Positions 15,819 to 24,424 of a DNA stretch of 31,559 bases are shown in pieces. How positions within the stretch are numbered: position 1 is the stretch's first letter; every line of letters begins with the position of its first letter. This DNA is from Pirellulales bacterium (GTDB lineage: Bacteria > Planctomycetota > Planctomycetia > Pirellulales > JAICIG01), in contig JAICIG010000023.1 in NCBI GenBank assembly GCA_025924495.1, forward strand, positions 1-31,559, written 5' to 3'. The notes below the pieces were generated by a model. That model worked only from the letters and a program-made list of their open reading frames with translations, was not told the DNA's origin and did not search any database. Position numbers and translations under genes: made by a program.

Positions 15819-17120
15819 ATGATTTACAGCGCGCGACAAGCGCCGACGACGGGCGGCATTCTTCTGGGCTACCGGCAACAGCCCAAAGCTCCGACAGGTT
15901 TTGCGGTTCGCGAATCAAGCAATTGCACGTCGGGCGAGCCCATCTTTTACGACGGCGATGGACACTTGCTCACAATTGCGCCAACCGGCGCGGGCAAGGG
16001 GGTGAGCGTCGCTGTGCCGGCACTGCTCGAGTACCCCGGGCCGATCGTGGCAATGGACCTCAAACCAGAACTTGCCGCCATCACGGCTCGCAGGCGCCGC
16101 GCGATGGGCCACCGCGTCGTCTGTATCGCGCCTTTCGTCCCGGGAAGCGACGGCTTGAATCCTTTCGATTTGTGGAAGCTTCCGGGCGCTCAGATCGATG
16201 TCGATTCCGAGGTGCTCGCAGCGGCGCTCTCGGTCGGCCGTCGCTTCGGGACCGACCCCTACTGGAGCGACTCGGCGAACGGCCTTATCGCGGGACTGAT
16301 TGCCCATGTCGCCACCAGTGCTCCGATGGAAAAGCGTAACTTGAATGAAGTCCGCCGATGGCTATTCGCCGACGATCTCGATTACGATCTAGCCGTCTCG
16401 CTCGATAATAAAACGGTCGTAAACAACATGGCGCGAGAAAAATTCGTCGCCTACTTGACGGCCCCTTCTGATCGGACACGCCCGTGCATTCGATCGACTG
16501 CAATGTCGCACCTCGACACGTTGGGCAGCAAATCGATACAGTCGACACTTGAACGTTCAACCTTCGATCTCCAAGACATCGTCGCCGGCGCGGATATCGA
16601 CGTCTTTTTCATGCTGCCTGCAGATCGCCTGGAAAGTCATGCGGCAGTGATGCGACTTTACCTGAGCACGATCTTAACGGCCATCATTCGTCGCCCGTCG
16701 ATCCCTCGCCAACGCACGTTGCTACTAGTCGATGAAGCCGGGCAGTTGGGCGGCCTGGATGCGTTGCGCCAGGCGATAACGCTTTTTCGCGGAGCCGGGC
16801 TGACCGCATGGCTATTTTTTCAGGACGTCAGTCAGATTCGCCGCAATTTCGAGCGTGACTGGGAAACGATTGTGAACAACTGTGGCGTAATTCAGGCGTT
16901 CGGCATTCACTCGCACTTGATGGCTCTCATGATTTCCCAGCTGATCGGTTTGCCTCCGCGCGAGCTTATGAATATGGCGCCCAACCAGCAAGCGTTGTCA
17001 ATTCACCGCCAAGGAGCGTTCGTGTGTCATAAATTAAACTACCGTCGCGACCCGCGGTTCGCAGGTCTCTTTGACGATAACCCGCGATACGCGCAGGTCG
17101 ATGAAACCGGCATCCGTTGA
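15819..17120 (+). CDS. TraG/VirD4-family (type IV coupling-like) ATPase, short, no membrane anchor
   Basis: A 433-residue ATPase with Walker A IAPTGAGKG (~53-61), MDLKPEL shortly after, and Walker B TLLLVDEAGQ (~300) followed by GGLDALRQAITLFRGAGL and WETIVNNCGV, the typical TraG/TraD C-terminal core. VirD4 proteins usually have 550-700 residues and two N-terminal membrane helices; here these are missing. No relaxase, mating-pair genes or origin of transfer were seen nearby, so conjugation is unlikely. Stand-alone members are common in planctomycete-like genomes. The start has no strong ribosome site. It lies upstream of the Ter-type array in the same direction but 111 bases from the next gene. 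Its role here is unknown; DNA pumping or translocation is the family activity. Confidence 0.88.
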   Translation: MIYSARQAPTTGGILLGYRQQPKAPTGFAVRESSNCTSGEPIFYDGDGHLLTIAPTGAGKGVSVAVPALLEYPGPIVAMDLKPELAAITARRRRAMGHRVVCIAPFVPGSDGLNPFDLWKLPGAQIDVDSEVLAAALSVGRRFGTDPYWSDSANGLIAGLIAHVATSAPMEKRNLNEVRRWLFADDLDYDLAVSLDNKTVVNNMAREKFVAYLTAPSDRTRPCIRSTAMSHLDTLGSKSIQSTLERSTFDLQDIVAGADIDVFFMLPADRLESHAAVMRLYLSTILTAIIRRPSIPRQRTLLLVDEAGQLGGLDALRQAITLFRGAGLTAWLFFQDVSQIRRNFERDWETIVNNCGVIQAFGIHSHLMALMISQLIGLPPRELMNMAPNQQALSIHRQGAFVCHKLNYRRDPRFAGLFDDNPRYAQVDETGIR

Positions 17121-17218
17121 GCGAGCCGTTTCGATGGCGGTGTCGGCCGCGAGACGGCAAAGAGGCAAGAAACTCGCAAGTAACTGCGGCCATACCTAAA
17201 CGAGTATCACTGTAAAAC

Positions 17219-17378
17219 AGGAGGCTTCTGAGTGGTACCAAGCAATATATTCTGGATATTTTTACTTGCCTTGTCGGTCGTTTTTTGTGAGCTACCTCCG
17301 AGGTTGCGAGGGATTGATTGCGAATTTGATGAGGCTACAATGGCGCCCAAGCCCTATGGGGGGTGTCGGCTATTTTAG
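17219..17378 (+). CDS. Small secreted or membrane peptide, 48 aa, with strong ribosome site
   Basis: A GTG start at 17232 is preceded by a perfect AGGAGG at 17219-17224 with 7-base spacing; the reading runs to TAG 17376-17378. The 48-residue product begins with a hydrophobic stretch, IFWIFLLALSVVFC (residues ~6-19), like a signal peptide or single membrane helix. A small polar tail with three Cys in total follows. The coordinates given include the ribosome site. No family is recognised. It is the first possible gene ahead of the Ter-type array. The ribosome site is the main support, so moderate confidence. Confidence 0.5.
17314..17341 (+). promoter_or_regulatory. Candidate promoter of the TerY-P array
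   Basis: TTGATT (17314-17319), a 16-base spacer and TACAAT (17336-17341, 5 of 6 to consensus), about 120 bases before the zinc-ribbon gene at 17462. It lies inside the proposed 48-residue peptide gene. Pattern match only. Confidence 0.35.
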
Positions 17379-17461
17379 TATCCGATGGGAAAACCAGCGA
17401 TGCTGACCTAAGAACTTCGCCTGTATTCGAAGCCAATAAATCTGACCCGTGAGAGAATTCC

Positions 17462-17623
17462 ATGTCCTATGGAACAGGAATTGTCGGTTGCCCTCATTGT
17501 GGGACTGTCGGCACCTATAAGATCACGATGCAGAATGGTGGGCAAGTGATATGCTGCGTCAATTGTCGAAAAAACATGACGGCCGAAGTAAAACAGGGCC
17601 AATTCACCGGCCGGGCTCGATAA
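17462..17623 (+). CDS. Tiny zinc-ribbon protein, 53 aa
   Basis: ATG 17462 follows GAGAG with 6-base spacing and the reading ends at TAA 17621-17623. The 53-residue product has two CxxC knuckles (CPHC at 10-13, CVNC at 32-35, preceded by another Cys) separated by a short beta-hairpin-like stretch, the layout of a single zinc ribbon. It heads the TerY-like gene by 124 bases. Its function is unknown; such ribbons commonly act as nucleic-acid or protein-binding adaptors. The other proteins of this array also carry zinc ribbons, which supports membership of the same system. Confidence 0.7.
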   Translation: MSYGTGIVGCPHCGTVGTYKITMQNGGQVICCVNCRKNMTAEVKQGQFTGRAR

Positions 17624-17747
17624 GAATGATCCCCACGAGCCCAAAGCGCTGGGAACAGTTCAAATGCTTGATCGCCTCGCGTTTACAGTAACTTCGTCAA
17701 TCCTTACCTAATTACTGCATTACTGCCGTGGAAAGGAATGCGACCCC

Positions 17748-18449
17748 ATGGGAAACCGCCCGGGTGGTGAGTTGGCCAAACGGCCGCTGCAATTCATTTG
17801 GCTTGTGGATTGTTCGGGCTCGATGCAAGGTAAGAAGATCGAGTCGGTGAACTTCGCGATTCGAGAGGCCATCAAGCCAATGCAGGACGTGGCCAAGGAG
17901 AACCCAAACGCGCAGGTTCTCGTCCGCGCCATGAAGTTTTCGGATGGCGCACAGTGGCATGTGTCTCAGCCTACGGACATTCACGACTTTAAGTGGACTG
18001 ACTTGAGCGCGGATGGCGTGACGGATATGGGGCATGCAATGGTCGACGTAGCCAAAGCGCTCGATGTGAAGAACATGCCGGAGCGAGGACTGCCCCCGGT
18101 ATTGGTTCTGCTTTCTGATGGACAGCCAACGGACGACTTCAATTCCGGATTGAAGGCTTTGATGGACCAGCCGTGGGGCAAAAAGGCAGTTCGAATCGCC
18201 ATCGCTATTGGAGATGATGCCGACGACGACGTGTTGCGAAAATTCATCGGGAACCTGGAGGTCCCTCCTCTCCGAGCGGCGAACGCCCCCGATCTCGTGA
18301 AGAAGATCAAATGGGCGTCTACTGTACCTTTAAAAGCAGCCTCGAATCCTGCTAGCCGAACCAAGGATCAGCCCGATACCGGTCACGTGCCGATTCCTGC
18401 CCCGCCACAAGACACAGCATCGCCGACGACGCCAAACGATTCTTGGTAA
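17748..18449 (+). CDS. TerY-like VWA-domain protein
   Basis: A 233-residue protein, mostly one von Willebrand A domain (~12-195), with a complete metal-binding MIDAS set: D21, S23, S25 (DCSGS), T92 (GVTDMG) and D124 (LLSDGQPTDD). A proline/threonine-rich tail follows. Classical TerY proteins carry a C-terminal zinc domain (TerY-C) on the same chain; here that domain is encoded separately at 21435. VWA plus the following PP2C and kinase genes is the TerY-P (TerY phosphorylation) triad described in Ter-type stress systems and reported as an anti-phage module. The start follows GGAAAGGA. It likely acts as a metal-dependent scaffold whose state is set by phosphorylation. Confidence 0.88.
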   Translation: MGNRPGGELAKRPLQFIWLVDCSGSMQGKKIESVNFAIREAIKPMQDVAKENPNAQVLVRAMKFSDGAQWHVSQPTDIHDFKWTDLSADGVTDMGHAMVDVAKALDVKNMPERGLPPVLVLLSDGQPTDDFNSGLKALMDQPWGKKAVRIAIAIGDDADDDVLRKFIGNLEVPPLRAANAPDLVKKIKWASTVPLKAASNPASRTKDQPDTGHVPIPAPPQDTASPTTPNDSW

Positions 18450-18477
18450 CCGAAAGCCGTGGCGTTAAGGAATTACT

Positions 18478-19986
18478 ATGCCGACGGTACCTAAGGACTA
18501 CAAATGGGGCGTACTTGGCCATAGCCAATTAGGCGCATCTCATGTACGGCAGGGGCTGCCAAATCAAGATGCAATTCGGTATTACAACTTGCCTGACGGC
18601 TCTTGTCCGGTTGTGGTCGCGGTCGCCGACGGTCATGGGAGCGCAAAGAGCTTTCGCAGCCACGTTGGCGCAGCGATTGCTGCAGAGACCGCTGTCCAAG
18701 TGTGCTTAGAGTTCCTCGAAGGAACGGGCGACGCTCCGCCTTCAGCCGTTAAGAATGCTGCCGAGCAGCACATTCCTGCGCGCATCTTCCAGGCTTGGAA
18801 GCGCCGTGTCGCGGAGCATCACGCGAGGAATCCATTTACCACGGAGGAATTAAATCGACTTGCGGAGCAAAGCGGCGCGGCAGATCGGGATCGTATGGCG
18901 CGCGCGGAGCGGCCACAGCTGGCATATGGGTCAACGCTTTTAACTGCCTTCTTGACCAACGAATACCTGATGGCGTTTCAACTTGGCGACGGCGACATAT
19001 TGGCGGTTTCAGACTCCACCGGCGAGGTGGGATATGTGATTCCTAAGGACGAGTCACTCATCGCAAATGAGACAACGTCGTTGTGCCAGGATGATGCCCA
19101 TAAATACGTCCGGTGCAGATTTCAGTTATTTCAAGGCCGCCCGCCAGGGCTCGTGATGCTGTCTACTGACGGCTATGCGAACTCATTTGCGACAGCCCCG
19201 GATTTTCTGAAAGCGGGGACTGATTATCTCGACATGCTTCAAAGTGAAGGCAAGAACTCGCTTCAGAAGAACCTTCCCGAATGGCTAGAAGAAGCATCCC
19301 GCCAGGGAAGTGGGGACGATATCACATTGGGCATGATCTATCGCATTACGCCGCCATTTGCCACGCACACAACTGAGACGCAAAGCGATGTAACATGCTC
19401 TGACGAAAGCAAGACGCCGCCAACAGGCGTATTTGCTGCAAATGAATCTTCTGTGCCTGCGCCCTCGGGTGATTCCGGGAGTTCAACCCTTGAGAGAGCC
19501 ACGGCAGAATCGCAGATATTCCCGCTTACGGCTCCGCAATCGTCGCACAGTTCTTCACACCTAACGGCCGCCCCAGCGCAAAACCCCATTCTCACTGAAC
19601 GTCCCATAGGTCAAGGCGACTGCGGCTCGGCTCTGTCGCAAGGTGCTCCCTCGATCGGTTCCGTGAGCGAATCCGGCGCATTAGGCTCGAGCCTCCCCTC
19701 GGCATTCGAAGATGTGGGGCTTTCTCGCGAACGCTTGCCATTGAAGGATCGGCAATCGGATGCGCCGTTCTGCGAGGTCGAGCCATTTCAAGAAGTCATT
19801 CCGGAGACACCACACGATGCCCCGAGTCTGACCGACTCGCGCATCGAACCAAAGCCAACGGAGTCTGCGGACGATGCGGCATGTTCTAGCCATGTAGGAG
19901 CCTGCGCTCAACTAGATAAAGCGGCGCTTCCAGATCGCAGTACTTGGAAAGACTTCTTGCGAGTTATCACGAGGAGTAAGAAGTAG
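18478..19986 (+). CDS. PP2C-family Ser/Thr phosphatase of the TerY-P triad
   Basis: A 502-residue protein. The PP2C catalytic domain (~10-285) shows the metal-binding motifs NQDA (D31), VADGHGS (D51/G52), a central GSTLLTAFL...FQLGDGD, STDGYANS (~228) and GSGDDITLG (~276-284), so it should be active with Mn/Mg. Residues ~286-502 are a low-complexity Ser/Thr/Pro/Glu-rich tail without domains, a plausible target for the adjacent kinase. AAGGA lies 7-8 bases before the ATG and 28 bases separate it from the VWA gene. Predicted role: reversing the kinase-driven phosphorylation within the triad. Confidence 0.92.
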   Translation: MPTVPKDYKWGVLGHSQLGASHVRQGLPNQDAIRYYNLPDGSCPVVVAVADGHGSAKSFRSHVGAAIAAETAVQVCLEFLEGTGDAPPSAVKNAAEQHIPARIFQAWKRRVAEHHARNPFTTEELNRLAEQSGAADRDRMARAERPQLAYGSTLLTAFLTNEYLMAFQLGDGDILAVSDSTGEVGYVIPKDESLIANETTSLCQDDAHKYVRCRFQLFQGRPPGLVMLSTDGYANSFATAPDFLKAGTDYLDMLQSEGKNSLQKNLPEWLEEASRQGSGDDITLGMIYRITPPFATHTTETQSDVTCSDESKTPPTGVFAANESSVPAPSGDSGSSTLERATAESQIFPLTAPQSSHSSSHLTAAPAQNPILTERPIGQGDCGSALSQGAPSIGSVSESGALGSSLPSAFEDVGLSRERLPLKDRQSDAPFCEVEPFQEVIPETPHDAPSLTDSRIEPKPTESADDAACSSHVGACAQLDKAALPDRSTWKDFLRVITRSKK

Positions 19987-20047
19987 CCGACCAGTATTGC
20001 TGTGAACGCACCGGAGGCGGGTCACACGTTCCCGTGAGGATGGTTCC

Positions 20048-21391
20048 GTGAATGAACTGCTAAAGCCTGGCCAAGTTGTACAGACTAAGTTCTCTGGCCA
20101 GCCCTGCCAGGTTGAGAAGTTTCTCGGTGGCGGTGGCCAGGGGGAAGTCTATGGTGCGAAATGGTCCGGCACTTCTTTTGCGCTGAAGTGGTATTTCCTA
20201 AACACTGCTACCGAAGACCAGCGAGAGGCGCTCGAAGCGCTTGTAAAGGAATCTCCTCCAAGCAATGCATTCCTGTGGCCGCTTGATATGGCGTACGCTA
20301 ACGGCGTGCCTGGGTTCGGTTACATCATGCGGTTGCGAGAGCCGCGTTATAAGGGGTTGCTGGATTTGGTCACTAATCGAATCGATCCTAAATTCCGCGA
20401 ATTAGTAACGGTGGGACTGGCTCTTGCTGACAACTTCTACAAACTGCATGCGAAGGGTTTGTGCTATCGCGACATTTCGTTTGGAAACGCTTTCTTTGAT
20501 CCGAACACCGGAGAAGTGCTGATCTGCGACAACGACAACGTCACGGAAAATCGTTCGCCGAAGGTTAGCGTCCTCGGCACGCCCGACTTCATGGCGCCAG
20601 AAATTGTTCGTCGCGAAGCGCTGCCGAGTAGACAGACGGACTTGTACTCGTTAGCGGTCCTATTGTTTTATATCTTCCACATTCAACATCCTCTGGTCGG
20701 CAAGAGGATCCTGGCGATCAAAAGTTGGGATCTAGCATCACGTACAAAACTGCTCGGTACGGATCCGTTATTCATTTTCGATCCACATGACAAGTCAAAC
20801 GAGGCCGTGAATCGGTCGGTGGATGCACTCGGAGAGGCCGGCGCAAATGCGCTAGTCTACTGGCCCATTTTTCCACAACTCCTTCGCGACACATTCACGC
20901 ATACGTTTACCGTGGGGCTCAGAGATCCTGAGCACGGACGAGTCACAGAGGGTGAGTGGCGTAGGGTACTGTCTCAGCTTCGCGACTCGATCTTTTATTG
21001 TGCATCGTGCGGAGCTGAGAATTTCTACGACCCTATTGTCATCAAGACCTCCAGCGGACAATCGGGGAAATGCTGGTCTTGTAAAAAGGAACTGCGCTTG
21101 CCGTTTCGAATTCGTCTCGGCAAGTCGATCGTTATGTTGACGCATGAGGGCAAGCTTTTCCCACACCACCTCGATCCATCGAAAGACTTTGACTTTACAA
21201 AGCCTTGGGCGGAAGTCACGGCTCATCCTTCAGACCCGAGCATTTGGGGTTTGAAGAACTGTAGCGGAGAGAAGTGGGTGGCCACTATGCCGGATAATAG
21301 CGTGAAGGACATCGAGCCAGGGCGTAGCGTCCGGCTCGCCGATAAGGCGAAAGTCAACTTTGGCAAAGTCGAAGGCGAAATCCGTTACTAA
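20048..21391 (+). CDS. Ser/Thr protein kinase of the TerY-P triad with zinc ribbon and C-terminal FHA-like region
   Basis: A 447-residue kinase starting with GTG after GTGAGGA. N-lobe: glycine loop LGGGGQGEV (~26-34) and lysine in FALKWY (K47). Catalytic loop YRDISFGN (R141-D142, N147; the usual His of HRD is Tyr). The DFG position reads DND (161-163), which keeps the metal-binding Asp, and APE is present (184-186). A zinc ribbon, CASCG...CWSCKKE, follows at ~317-345, and then a ~90-residue beta-rich region resembling a degenerate FHA domain. The visible residues predict an active kinase. Genes for VWA, phosphatase, kinase and TerY-C follow each other with small gaps, so these products probably form one regulatory unit. 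Confidence 0.9.
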   Translation: MNELLKPGQVVQTKFSGQPCQVEKFLGGGGQGEVYGAKWSGTSFALKWYFLNTATEDQREALEALVKESPPSNAFLWPLDMAYANGVPGFGYIMRLREPRYKGLLDLVTNRIDPKFRELVTVGLALADNFYKLHAKGLCYRDISFGNAFFDPNTGEVLICDNDNVTENRSPKVSVLGTPDFMAPEIVRREALPSRQTDLYSLAVLLFYIFHIQHPLVGKRILAIKSWDLASRTKLLGTDPLFIFDPHDKSNEAVNRSVDALGEAGANALVYWPIFPQLLRDTFTHTFTVGLRDPEHGRVTEGEWRRVLSQLRDSIFYCASCGAENFYDPIVIKTSSGQSGKCWSCKKELRLPFRIRLGKSIVMLTHEGKLFPHHLDPSKDFDFTKPWAEVTAHPSDPSIWGLKNCSGEKWVATMPDNSVKDIEPGRSVRLADKAKVNFGKVEGEIRY

Positions 21392-21434
21392 TATGTCGCG
21401 AACGAACAATTGATGAACTGAGAGACCCGTGGTC

Positions 21435-21785
21435 ATGCGGAATATCGTGATCGTAATGGGCCGATGCAGCCAGTCGAAACGACCGTTTGGCATCCGTTTT
21501 GAGCGCCACGGCTCAGACCACTGGGGTGCGACGTGGGCCTTCGCAATAAAAGACGCCGTCGCGAAGAAAGAAGGCTATGAGAAGACGCGCATGGAGGGCC
21601 GGTTTTCGTTCGACGACTGTTTTCCGGGCTGCCCGCATTGTGCGACCCACCACTTCTTCGTTTGTGCGTGCGGGAGACTTTCCTGCATGAAGGCTGAGCG
21701 CGGACAAGTGACGTGCCCTTGGTGCGGCGAATGCGGCGAAGTGAGCGGGCAAGCTACGAGCATGGATGGCGGAGGCGACCGGTAA
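21435..21785 (+). CDS. Stand-alone TerY-C zinc-binding domain protein
   Basis: A protein of about 116 residues. ATG 21435 is favoured because GAGAG lies 10 bases upstream; GTG 21429 is the alternative. Its signature is a cysteine-rich stretch, CPHCATHHFFVCACGRLSC...CPWCG, with paired knuckles and an FFVCxCGxLSC core, as in the TerY-C domain (PF15616). That domain normally sits at the C-terminus of TerY itself. Here it is split off as its own gene, two genes after the VWA protein. It overlaps the following reading frame slightly, or lies 28 bases before the preferred start of the next gene. Likely a zinc-dependent adaptor of the triad. Confidence 0.8.
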   Translation: MRNIVIVMGRCSQSKRPFGIRFERHGSDHWGATWAFAIKDAVAKKEGYEKTRMEGRFSFDDCFPGCPHCATHHFFVCACGRLSCMKAERGQVTCPWCGECGEVSGQATSMDGGGDR

Positions 21786-21813
21786 GAGTAATGTAGGATC
21801 TCGAGAATATGAA

Positions 21814-22992
21814 ATGCAGGACATCCCGCGCCAAAAATTGGTTGAGATCATCGCTCGTTTTGGTCCGCAACTATGCGATGATCCAAAACGCTGCGAGGGG
21901 CTGCTTCGAGACTACTGCGGCGAGCACAACCGGGAAATCACCATCCTCGTGGCTGCCATTCGTGAAGGGGTGACTTTCGAACTCAGGGGGTCGCAAGGCA
22001 CGATTCCCCATGACGTGCTGCTAGAACGCTGCGCGCAGCGGCTGCGAAGCAACGTCGGAGTGGTTCCCCACCTGGCACGTTGGAGCGTCGAAACGTGGGC
22101 CTTGGCCTTAGGCGTGCTTACGCCGAACGAACTGACGAATCTCTTCCGCTGCCCGTCTTGTGGTGCGGCCGGGAACAGCGCTATGCCAATCGCTGGCAAA
22201 TCCATCAAGTGTCCCAAATGCAAAGCGAGGGTGCGGGTCTCTGACGATGGCCGCCAATTCGCCCTGGAAACCAAGAGTATTGCCGACGCAACTTCTGCAG
22301 CCACAGTTATCGGCACGTCGCAGTTGCACGACCCGTTTGCCGAGGCGACCGACCCCCGCGGGCAGCTTCGGCAGGCGCTTCGCCAGATTATGGCCGACGG
22401 GGTGATAACGGAGGTGGAAAAAGTGCAGATTCAGAATCTGCGCGAGTCGCTCGGGATTTCTTCTAAAGAGGCCCAGCAAATCTTCGCTCAGATTAAAGCT
22501 GAATCTGTGCCCAAGAGCGTTCCTGTTGCGACGACAGTTCCCGTACAGAGCCCTTCCCCACAAGCCATTTCCGTTGCGTCACCCGTTTCGACAATTCCCT
22601 TTGCCGTAGTGTCACAGCCACGGACCACGCTGAAGTCGGAAATCCAACAACGTGTTAGCGCTCCGTCGCTTGGACTAATTGTCATCGGAATTCTAGGCGC
22701 TCTTCTCTGCGCGGTGGGAACATTAGGCGCTATGGTCGCCGAGACCCCCAGGTCCACTGCTGGTTCAAGCAAAGCGCCGATCGTCGCTGTTTATTTTTTG
22801 GGAAGCCTTGTTCAGTGCTTCGTTGCCTTCGCTGGGTTCCAGATGAAGAATCTGAGGAATCGCCAAGCCGCATTTGCAGGAAGCATTCTTGCAATGTTGC
22901 CATGCTCTGCCTGCTGCGTATTTGGTCTTCCGATTGGGATCTGGTCGCTTACAGTTCTGAACAATTCAGACGTAAAGCAGGCTTTTCGCTGA
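21814..22992 (+). CDS. Zinc-ribbon membrane protein with TerB/EF-hand-like segment
   Basis: A 392-residue protein. I choose ATG 21814 because the homologous broken copy at 23033 starts at the same point; ATG 21766 is an in-frame alternative that would overlap the previous gene. Order: a helical N-terminal domain (1-105, starting DIPRQKLVEIIARFGPQL) that recurs in the neighbouring gene; a zinc ribbon (C113, C116, C133, C136); a helical acidic segment, LRQIMADGVITEVEK (~189-203), resembling TerB or an EF-hand-type unit; a Pro/Ser/Val linker; and three membrane helices (~285-308, 322-342, 355-381). It is probably a membrane-anchored sensor or adaptor with a cytoplasmic head. The enzyme motifs I know are absent. 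Confidence 0.8.
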   Translation: MQDIPRQKLVEIIARFGPQLCDDPKRCEGLLRDYCGEHNREITILVAAIREGVTFELRGSQGTIPHDVLLERCAQRLRSNVGVVPHLARWSVETWALALGVLTPNELTNLFRCPSCGAAGNSAMPIAGKSIKCPKCKARVRVSDDGRQFALETKSIADATSAATVIGTSQLHDPFAEATDPRGQLRQALRQIMADGVITEVEKVQIQNLRESLGISSKEAQQIFAQIKAESVPKSVPVATTVPVQSPSPQAISVASPVSTIPFAVVSQPRTTLKSEIQQRVSAPSLGLIVIGILGALLCAVGTLGAMVAETPRSTAGSSKAPIVAVYFLGSLVQCFVAFAGFQMKNLRNRQAAFAGSILAMLPCSACCVFGLPIGIWSLTVLNNSDVKQAFR

Positions 22993-23032
22993 AATCGACA
23001 GTTAATTGCACGGGGAAATGAGATGGAAGACA

Positions 23033-23100
23033 TCCCATGCCAGAAAGTGATTGAGATCATCGCTCGCTTCGGGCCGTAACTGTGCGACAAGCCATATCAT
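23033..23100 (+). pseudogene. Broken 5' copy of the zinc-ribbon membrane protein gene
   Basis: From ATG 23033 the reading MEDIPCQKVIEIIARFGP matches the start of the upstream protein (MQDIPRQKLVEIIARFGP), then hits TAA where the parent has CAA (Gln). Similarity resumes as LCDKP and ends near 23100. It is a tandem duplicate truncated after about 23 codons, with a nonsense change. The following ~190 bases up to the next gene hold nothing I recognise. Confidence 0.85.
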
Positions 23101-23290
23101 CGCGATCGCGGCAGTACGGGATTAATCATATCGAGCGTGTAGAGTCAGGGCGTGGGCCAAGCAATGGGACAAGCGGAGCTCTGTCTCATGAGCGGCGCTG
23201 AGGTAAAATAGCGACGCGCTCCGCAAGAAGGTTTTCCAACTGTACGTTCCTCTGGATCCGCTGCACGATGTTCGTCAAGGGCTGCTTAGA

Positions 23291-24424
23291 GTGAAGATCG
23301 ATATGAACGACCAGGCACGGAAGGCGCTCGTTGAAATAGTTGCGACCTACGGCCCACAGTTATTTGGAGAGGAGTGGAGAAAGTGCCAAGGGCTGCTGCA
23401 AGATAAGTGCCGGCGGGCAGGGCGCGAAATCAACGCCTTAGTCACCGCCGCTCGGGAGGCACAAGTCTTAAAATCCGACCCGGCTGTTGCGGTGAAAGGT
23501 CATATCAACCGAGTTGCGGAGTTGCTATTTAAGAAATTCGGTATAGACCACGCGCTTGCGCTGTGGGCGGCCGAGACGTGGGCTCTTGCTTTGGGTGACA
23601 TTAGCGAGTTTGAGCTCTCTTTTCCTTTTTCATGTCCAAAGTGCGCATCAGAAACGCGCGGGGCGTCGCATTGGCGAGGACGGGTAGTGGTGTGTCCCGC
23701 TTGCAAATCACAAATCGCAGTCGCGGAGAATGGTGGCGCGTCGATCCTCAGTGCTCCATCGAGCACGGTCGTTCCATCCCGAGTGAACTGGTGGATGGTA
23801 GTCGATGAGGAGCAACCGGACTCAATCCACGGAATTCGGCTCGCCGAGGCGATCCAACGAGTTCTTGCCAATGACTCCCTCACACCTCACGAAAAGGCGA
23901 ACCAACTTGACTTCCAACGGACGCTAGCGGTACTGCCGGATATTGCAGCCGATCTTTTGGAGATCTCTGGGCCGAAGCTCAGCAATTGTGAGCCGCTGAT
24001 CCTCGGTATCTTGCGCGGCGCCGGGGAAGAAGCTGGTCTTACCATTGAGCCCAATGTGCCAGTTAAGAAAGCCGACCGGCTTCGTCGGATTGTCTCCATG
24101 CCGCTTGCCGAAAACATCTTAGCGGTCATTGATGGACAGCTTTTCGAGCCCGACGAGTCTGGTGTCATTTTCGGCGCCGAACGAGTTTATTTCCGAAATC
24201 CCCCAATCAGTTCGCGACCAGGCTCCGCCAGCGTACCCTACGCGGAGTTTCCGAGGCGCGAGTTCTCCTCACACAGTCTTCAAGAACTACAACTCGGGCG
24301 CGGCGACATTCTTGACTTACGCGGCACGGGCATAAGCAAGCGGGCCATGCTCGGCATTCTGAAGAGCATAAAACATGTACTTGTCAGTATCGGCTGGGAA
24401 GAAACCGACAGTCACAGTTCTTAG
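23291..24424 (+). CDS. Paralogous zinc-ribbon protein with C-terminal PH-like region
   Basis: A 377-residue protein whose first ~145 residues are a paralogue of the 21814 protein: a helical domain (ALVEIVATYGPQLFG...LWAAETWALALGD) and a zinc ribbon (C115, C118, C135, C138). The remainder differs: a helical middle (~170-260), then a beta-rich region (~265-370) containing ILAVIDGQLFEPDESGVIF and a closing helix (AMLGILKSIKHVLV), reminiscent of bacterial PH-like folds. No membrane helices. GTG 23291 follows AAGGG by 9 bases; ATG 23303 is an alternative. It is probably a soluble partner using the shared N-terminal domain for homotypic contact with its membrane-bound sibling (inference). Confidence 0.8.
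   Translation: MKIDMNDQARKALVEIVATYGPQLFGEEWRKCQGLLQDKCRRAGREINALVTAAREAQVLKSDPAVAVKGHINRVAELLFKKFGIDHALALWAAETWALALGDISEFELSFPFSCPKCASETRGASHWRGRVVVCPACKSQIAVAENGGASILSAPSSTVVPSRVNWWMVVDEEQPDSIHGIRLAEAIQRVLANDSLTPHEKANQLDFQRTLAVLPDIAADLLEISGPKLSNCEPLILGILRGAGEEAGLTIEPNVPVKKADRLRRIVSMPLAENILAVIDGQLFEPDESGVIFGAERVYFRNPPISSRPGSASVPYAEFPRREFSSHSLQELQLGRGDILDLRGTGISKRAMLGILKSIKHVLVSIGWEETDSHSS

Noticed and set aside
15819..17120. Conjugative or integrative element
   Set aside because: Only the TraG-like ATPase is present; no relaxase, mating-pair formation gene, integrase or attachment site was seen.
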